Assembly: GCF_019279795.1 (NCBI RefSeq)
Contig: NC_056732.1
Location: 179,487,113-179,551,112, forward strand
Origin: Protopterus annectens
Lineage: Eukaryota; Chordata; Ceratodontiformes; Protopteridae
Direction: 5' to 3'
DNA: 64,000 nucleotides
The translations under genes and the position numbers were made by a program. Each line of letters begins with the position of its first letter. Position 1 is the stretch's first letter. A model generated the notes under the pieces. That model saw nothing but the letters and a program-made list of their open reading frames with translations. It was not told the DNA's origin and searched no databases. This document shows positions 59,081 through 64,000 of the stretch, piece after piece.

Positions 59081-59972
59081 GCTCTTCAAGTGAAAAGCAA
59101 ACGAACTTCATTGTAATTAGCAAAATGCTACACACACACACACACAAAGTTTGCTGAACAAAAACAGCAACTTCAAACACCAACTATACATATTTAACTA
59201 AAGGGGAATGGTGGAAGGGTACTGCCAGTAAAGCAGTGAGATTGACGTATTATACTTATGTACTTACCATAACTTGGCATCTGTGTTATCTGTAGTCACC
59301 ATTTATCACGTTAGGGTCTTGGATCTGATATCAGATCTGAGCTGGCATACTCAGAACACAGCTTAGCTCAAGCTCCTCCCCTCCCATAATGCTCTGCTGC
59401 CCTATACTCCCTCAGATTGAGTTTGCATAAGGAAGGAAGACAGAAAGTATTTAAACAAAACAGAACCTCCAAATCCAACCAATCTTCCAGGAAGGGGGCT
59501 GGAGGGTGGGATTGTGATGAATGGTGACTATAGATAATACAGATGCCAAGTTATATACATAACTATAAATCTGATGTGATTTAGTCACCATTCCTCACAT
59601 TGGGGTCAGAGTCTCCAGCTACCTAAATCCTGGGAGGTCTCAAGGAAGGACATGCCGAAGAACCATGGAACCAAATGAAGCCCTTCCTCTGGAAATCCCA
59701 TCCAACTTACAGTGGGAAATAAACATGTGGGGGAGAAGACCACATTGCTGCTGCACACATGTCATCTAAAGATTGACGGTCTTCAAAGGCAGTGGAAGTA
59801 GAAACTGCCCTGGTAGAATCAGCCTTCACTGGTGTAGCTAAGTTAATACCTTCTGAAGAATAAATGAAAGAAATACATTGCGAAATCCAATTTTAAACCG
59901 TGACTTTCAAAATACACCTGCCATTCTGTTTAAAGAGAAGGCAACAAATAGTTGGTCTGAACGCCTAAATTC

Positions 59973-60919
59973 TCACATTCTATGTAAATAAAAGTGAAGT
60001 TGACGAACATCCAATGTGTGCAGAATATATTCCCCTTTATTGGAATAGTTAGAAAAAAATACTGGTAGATGAATAAATTGATTGAGATTCGCTGGTAAGG
60101 TCACTTTAGGCATGAAGGATGGATCAGGTTTTAGAGACACACCCTGTCTTTGTGGAAAATACGTAGGGTGGCTTGCTAGAGCTTGCAACTCAAACTCTTT
60201 TCCGAAATTATTGGCACCAAAAAGGCAGTCTTACAAGAAAGAAATTTAATATCACATGAAGCCGCTGGTTCAAAGGGTAGTCTTGTCAAAGCCTGCAGGA
60301 CCAAAGTCAAATCCCATGAGGGAGAAGGGTTTTTAACAGGAAGTCTTAATAGAAAACCCCCTTTTAAAAAGGCCTTACAGAGGTGCACAGAAAAGGCAGA
60401 ATCACCACCAAGGTGAAAATTCGAAATCGCTGCCAACTGTACCTTGATAGTGGAAAAACTAGCTCCTTCCTTAAAGAGAGAGGTCAAAAAGAGAAGTATT
60501 TCAGGAATAGGGGTGGAAAAGGGGTCTAAATTCTTATTCTTCACCCAAACCGAAAACCTCTTCCATTTGCTGGAATAAACTTTCCTAGTAGAGGACCCCT
60601 GGGAAGAAAGAATAATCTCCTTTATGGGTGAAGCTAGCCAGGACTTAGCCAAAATCACTGGAAGTGGACATAGCATGCTGTCAGATGTAGGGTCTGAAGA
60701 TTCGGGAGCAGTAGGAGAGAAGGTTGAGATAGCAGATCCGGAATTGGATCGAGCACTCAGGGTGGATGCCTCAATTGAGACCATAGGAGGGGGAACCACA
60801 CCTGCAGAGGCAAAAAGGGGCCAATGAGGATCAGTTGACTCTTGAGGCATCTGGCTTTCTGAAGTACTCTGTGAATTAGAGGTAATGGAGCAAAGGCATA
60901 CAGGAGACCTGGAGGCCAA
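59973..60919 (-). pseudogene. DIRS family 2 tyrosine recombinase, broken
   Basis: Core-binding region open at 60919-60176 (SSTRKVYSSKWKRFSVW, then PSWDLTLVLQALTRLPFEPA). The frame is lost exactly at the first catalytic Arg region, where the sequence reads SEKSL instead of the expected SARRVSEL. A further stretch (59973-60188; KPDPSFMPKV, HTLDVRQLHFYL) is in another frame, and the C-terminus with the His-Arg and Tyr residues is degenerate. No activity is expected. Confidence 0.8.
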
Positions 60920-62458
60920 TTGTGGGTAAGCGCGTCCCTGGGGGATTCCCCTCTAGGGGGATCAATGCAAAACATTGTTGCATTTTTGGTTGAGAGGAGA
61001 TGCAAACAGATCACAGCTCAGATAACCTCACCAACAGATAATCTGTTGAGCCACCAATGGATTCAGGAATCACTCGTGAGGAGTCAATATAGCCCTGCTT
61101 AATTTGTCTGCCAACACGTTGGATGCGCCAGGGATGTGCGTTGCAATGAGAAAGCGCCTTGTGGCCATCACCCACTCCTAAACCCTCATGTCCTCACGAC
61201 GCAGCAGATAAGAATGTGTGCCCCCTTGCTTGTTTATATACCACACAACACCCATGTTGTCTGATAAAACAGCAATCGTTCCCTGAGGAAGGCAGTCTTG
61301 AAAGGTTTGCAACGATAAAAGGACTGCCCTCATTTCCAGAAAGTTGATGTGCAGTTTGATCTCTGAGGGCAACCATGTCCATTGGATGTTCTGTCCCTGG
61401 AAATGACCCCCCCACCCCAGGAGGGAAGCGTCCGAGGTGATTGTCGCCATAGGAGTCGGAAGAATGAAAGGCCTGCCTGCTAGAAGATCTGGTGAACGGA
61501 TCCACCATGAAAGATGCTTGTGACACACCAGTGTGAGCCAAATGGGAAAGGATTGGAGATGCCACCACTCTGACCACTGAACTGCAAGGGTCCACTGAAG
61601 GACCCTCATATGGTACTGAGCCATTGGAACCAAATAAATGATGGCTGCCATTGATCCTAGAGCCCTGAGAATGAATGAGGCCGGAGAACAGATTAGCTCC
61701 AGCAAGGTCCGAACTTGGTCACGAATAAGCGACACCCTTCAAGGAGGTAAGGCTATGATCTGAGAGGTGGTATCCAACAGAGTGCCTATGAATTCCAGTT
61801 TTTCGGTTGGAATCAAGGAGGATTTTGCCATGTTCACTGTGATACCCAGCCGATGGAACAGGGAAAGTATGGTGAGAATATTGTTTAGTAGTTGATGCTT
61901 TGTGGGGGCCGTCAGGAGCCAATCATCCAAATAAGGAAAAACTTGGATTCCCTGCAGCCATAGATGAGCTGCTACCACTGCCATAAATTTGGTGAACACC
62001 CAGGGGGCTGAGGTGAGACCAAAGGGCAGAGCCCGGAACTGAAAATGATCAACTCCCAAGCAAAAGTGGAGAAACCTCTTGGACAGTCTATCCATTTTTA
62101 CATGGTAGTACACATCCTGGAGGTCCACTGAGCACATACAGTCATTGCTGTGCAAGAGAAGTTGAATTGACTGCACAGTGACCATCCAAAACTTCAACTT
62201 CTGCATGAACTGGTTCATGCGACTGAGATCCAAAATAGGACGTAGGTCCCCTGTTTTCTTTAGAACTAAAAAGAAGTGAGAATAAGTTCTGGATTCTCTC
62301 TGTTCTGCAGGGACCATTTGGATGGCTCTTTTTTGAAAAAGGCTTACAACCTCCTGTCGGGCTGCCTCTTCCTGATTAGGTGGCATGTCCAGAAGAGGAC
62401 TGAATTTTGGGGGAATTTCCAAAAAGGGAATGCAACAACTGGATATAATTGCTAGCAC
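60757..62458 (-). pseudogene. DIRS family 2 RT, RNase H and methyltransferase-like region
   Basis: RT open at 62458-61739: LRPILDLSRMNQFMQ, a motif A variant with SVDLQDVYYHV, and YLDD (PYLDDWLL). An in-frame TGA at 61739-61741 is followed in the same frame by RNase H (TSDASLLGWGG, LEMRAV, LSDNMGVVWYINKQGG). A second in-frame stop is at 61178-61180, followed by the RNase H end (NVLADKLSR). The methyltransferase-like part, in other frames, retains LYAFAPLPLIHRVL near 60890. Inactive by at least two stops. Confidence 0.88.
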
Positions 62459-62461
62459 CCA

Positions 62462-62927
62462 CTAATTTGTAATACTTGCCCAGAATACTGGGTGCAGCGA
62501 TAACCGACCCCCGACTGACTCCAGGGACAGACAGTCGGGCAACACTTCAGGGACACTGTAAAGGTTTCTCAGAGAAGGGCTCCCCTGGAACCTTGGTTTT
62601 GCAGGCCTCCCTCTGCCCCTGGGGTGACATCTACCATTGAAACCTCTTCCACTTGCCCTGGAAGAGGAATCCTCCTGAACATCTTGAAAGGGAGACTGTG
62701 CCTTCCTGAACCACATTTTCTTACTCCCCTTCTGGTCTTAGAAAAGGACCTCTGAGAAGCAGAAAACCTGATCCCAACGGCCGAAAAGGTCTTCCCTTCC
62801 TGTTCACTGCAGGTCAAAGTCTCTTTCACAGTGGGACCAAAGAGAGTGGAACCATCAAAGGGGGCATTAACAAAAGACGTCTTGAAGGCCTCTGCAAACC
62901 CGCTCAAACGGAGCCAGGCATGACACA
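62462..62927 (-). pseudogene. DIRS family 2 gag-like C-terminus, interrupted
   Basis: Starts at the junction with HAWLRLSGF, the counterpart of HAWLKEQV in the intact element's gag, then APFDGSTLFGPTV. The reading frame joins at 62927 to terminal-repeat sequence of the nested DIRS copy, so the N-terminal half is displaced past the window edge. Confidence 0.75.
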
Positions 62928-64000
62928 GTACAGTTTTGTACCTACCATAAATGTAGATGTCCGAACTGGATAGCATCTGCAGTCATAACAACTGGGTTGT
63001 CCTGTCGTCAGGCAGCCCTTCGGTCGACCGGATTCCAAAGTCTGGGTCCGGCTTCGGCTGATGTCGCACTTCACCCGACGTCATCTCTGCTGGTCTTCGG
63101 GTATAAAGGCATCAGCCGACGCCATTTTCCTCAGTGTTTCTTGCCCCAGATGCCAGTTGCCCTCTTGGAAGGCTAAATTTTGGATAAATGCCAATGTTTC
63201 CAAAAAGATAGAAGGCAAACACAAAAAATAAGCATGTATGTACAAATATACAAACAAATACACCATAAGAGACTCCCCCTCCCCAGCTAGCTATTAGGAG
63301 GATAAATACCCTAGGAGTACCACAGAGGGGAAGGAGGGAGGGTAATCCTGACTGCAGATGCTATCCAGTTCGGACATCTACATTTATGGTAGGTACAAAA
63401 CTGTACTATGTCCTTCATGGATGCATCTGCAGTCATAACAACTGGGTAGAATACCATAGCCAACTAGGGGAGGAGGATGATAAAATTATGGTGTGGTTAT
63501 GATCCCTTGCAATACAGCAGTGGCAAACCCTGCTTGGGATCTAGAATATAGAGGTAAATTATAATGCTTGGCAAATGTATGCACGGAGGTCCAAGTAGCC
63601 GCCTCAATAATGTCCTTGGTTGCCACTCCTCGTAAGAAAGCTGTGGTAGTGGCTGTAGCCCTTGTAGAATGAGGCCTTATGTTCTGTGGAATTGGTTTTC
63701 CATGGAAGGAGTAACAAAATCTTATGCAATTTCCTATCCATTTGGAGATTGTCTGGAAATTGCTTTTCCTTCCCTCCCTGTTGCATAGGCTACCAAAAGC
63801 TTATCAGTTTTTCTGTTACTTTTGGTTCTGTCCAGGTAGTAGCGTAGCTGTCTATGTACGTCCAAGGTATGCAGCATTCTTTCCCCTCTGTTTTGTGGAT
63901 TGGGAAAGAAGGTAGGTAGGTGGATTGCCTGGTTTAAAGACACTCTGGATGCCACCTTAGGCATAAATGTAGGATTAGTTCTCATGGACACCCTATCTTT
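62928..64000 (-). mobile_element. DIRS family 1, second copy, 3' part
   Basis: Same family as 30307-35919, opposite orientation. From the right end at 62928 the window shows the right inverted terminal repeat (to about 63155), the spacer, the internal complementary region (about 63340-63450) and the C-terminal recombinase coding (to the window edge). Its sequence is close to the first copy by eye. It is inserted in the gag region of the family 2 element. The rest lies outside the window. Confidence 0.92.
63480..63991 (-). pseudogene. DIRS family 1 recombinase, C-terminal part with frame break
   Basis: Matches the intact recombinase from MRTNPTFMPKV through YYLDRTKSNRKTDKLL and AISRQ. Near 63755 four bases present in the first copy are missing, shifting the frame before the His-Arg box. 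The remaining C-terminus, including the HYNLPLYS tyrosine region (near 63560), is readable in another frame. This copy is probably not autonomous. Confidence 0.85.

Larger units (their letters stand above)
59265..62927 (-). mobile_element. DIRS retrotransposon, second family, decayed
   Basis: Minus-strand element with gag C-terminus, RT/RNase H, methyltransferase-like region and recombinase in DIRS order. Its terminal sequence near 59270-59315 (AACTTGGCATCTGTGTTATC) recurs inverted at about 59515-59560, consistent with terminal repeat and internal complementary region. Protein sequence differs clearly from the 30307-35919 element. The gag end is interrupted at 62927 by a copy of that other family, and the rest of its 5' part lies beyond the window. 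Confidence 0.85.

Overview
The window is eukaryotic nuclear DNA, almost certainly from a non-mammalian vertebrate with a large, transposon-rich, AT-rich genome. The basis is the mix of elements: a gamma-type endogenous retrovirus (ERV), CR1-like and L2-like LINEs, tRNA-derived and CORE-type SINEs, a fish-type V/HE1-like SINE, DIRS tyrosine-recombinase retrotransposons, a Penelope-like element and hAT debris. Lungfish, bichir, shark, salamander or caecilian would all fit; the species cannot be read from the sequence. I find no cellular protein gene, rRNA gene or functional tRNA gene. Every coding region I can support belongs to a mobile element.

Layout. 1-3230: a CORE-SINE, a (GT)n(TA)n microsatellite, a perfect-stem hairpin and otherwise unassigned DNA. 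3231-12318: a complete but coding-defective ERV on the minus strand with two 731-bp LTRs and a 5-bp target duplication. 12324-15090: decayed LINE fragments. 15353-16136: TA/GT microsatellites holding a foldback MITE-like element. 16191-19990: a decayed L2-like LINE (minus). 21860-24650: two CR1-like fragments in opposite orientations. 24895-25154: V/HE1-like SINE.

26425-55720 is one tandem array of a 48-bp unit (about 240 units, about 11.6 kb of repeat), which begins directly at a hAT-type terminus. The array has been opened three times: by an apparently intact DIRS element (30307-35919), by an L2-like LINE that itself contains a long CR1-like LINE (36521-41700), and by a head-to-head pair of Penelope-like copies (42508-49371), one of which contains a SINE.

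55721-64000: unassigned DNA with a SINE, CR1-like fragments, a decayed DIRS of a second family on the minus strand (59265-62927), and the 3' part of another copy of the first DIRS family nested in it (62928-64000, cut by the window edge).

How the parts relate: the two SINE types carry 3' tails matching the two LINE types present, so each LINE is the likely source of the machinery that moved its SINE. The nested order gives relative ages: array first, then DIRS, L2 and Penelope insertions; CR1 later than L2; SINE later than Penelope; DIRS family 1 later than DIRS family 2. Several frame breaks fall in homopolymer runs, so some may be assembly errors rather than real lesions.
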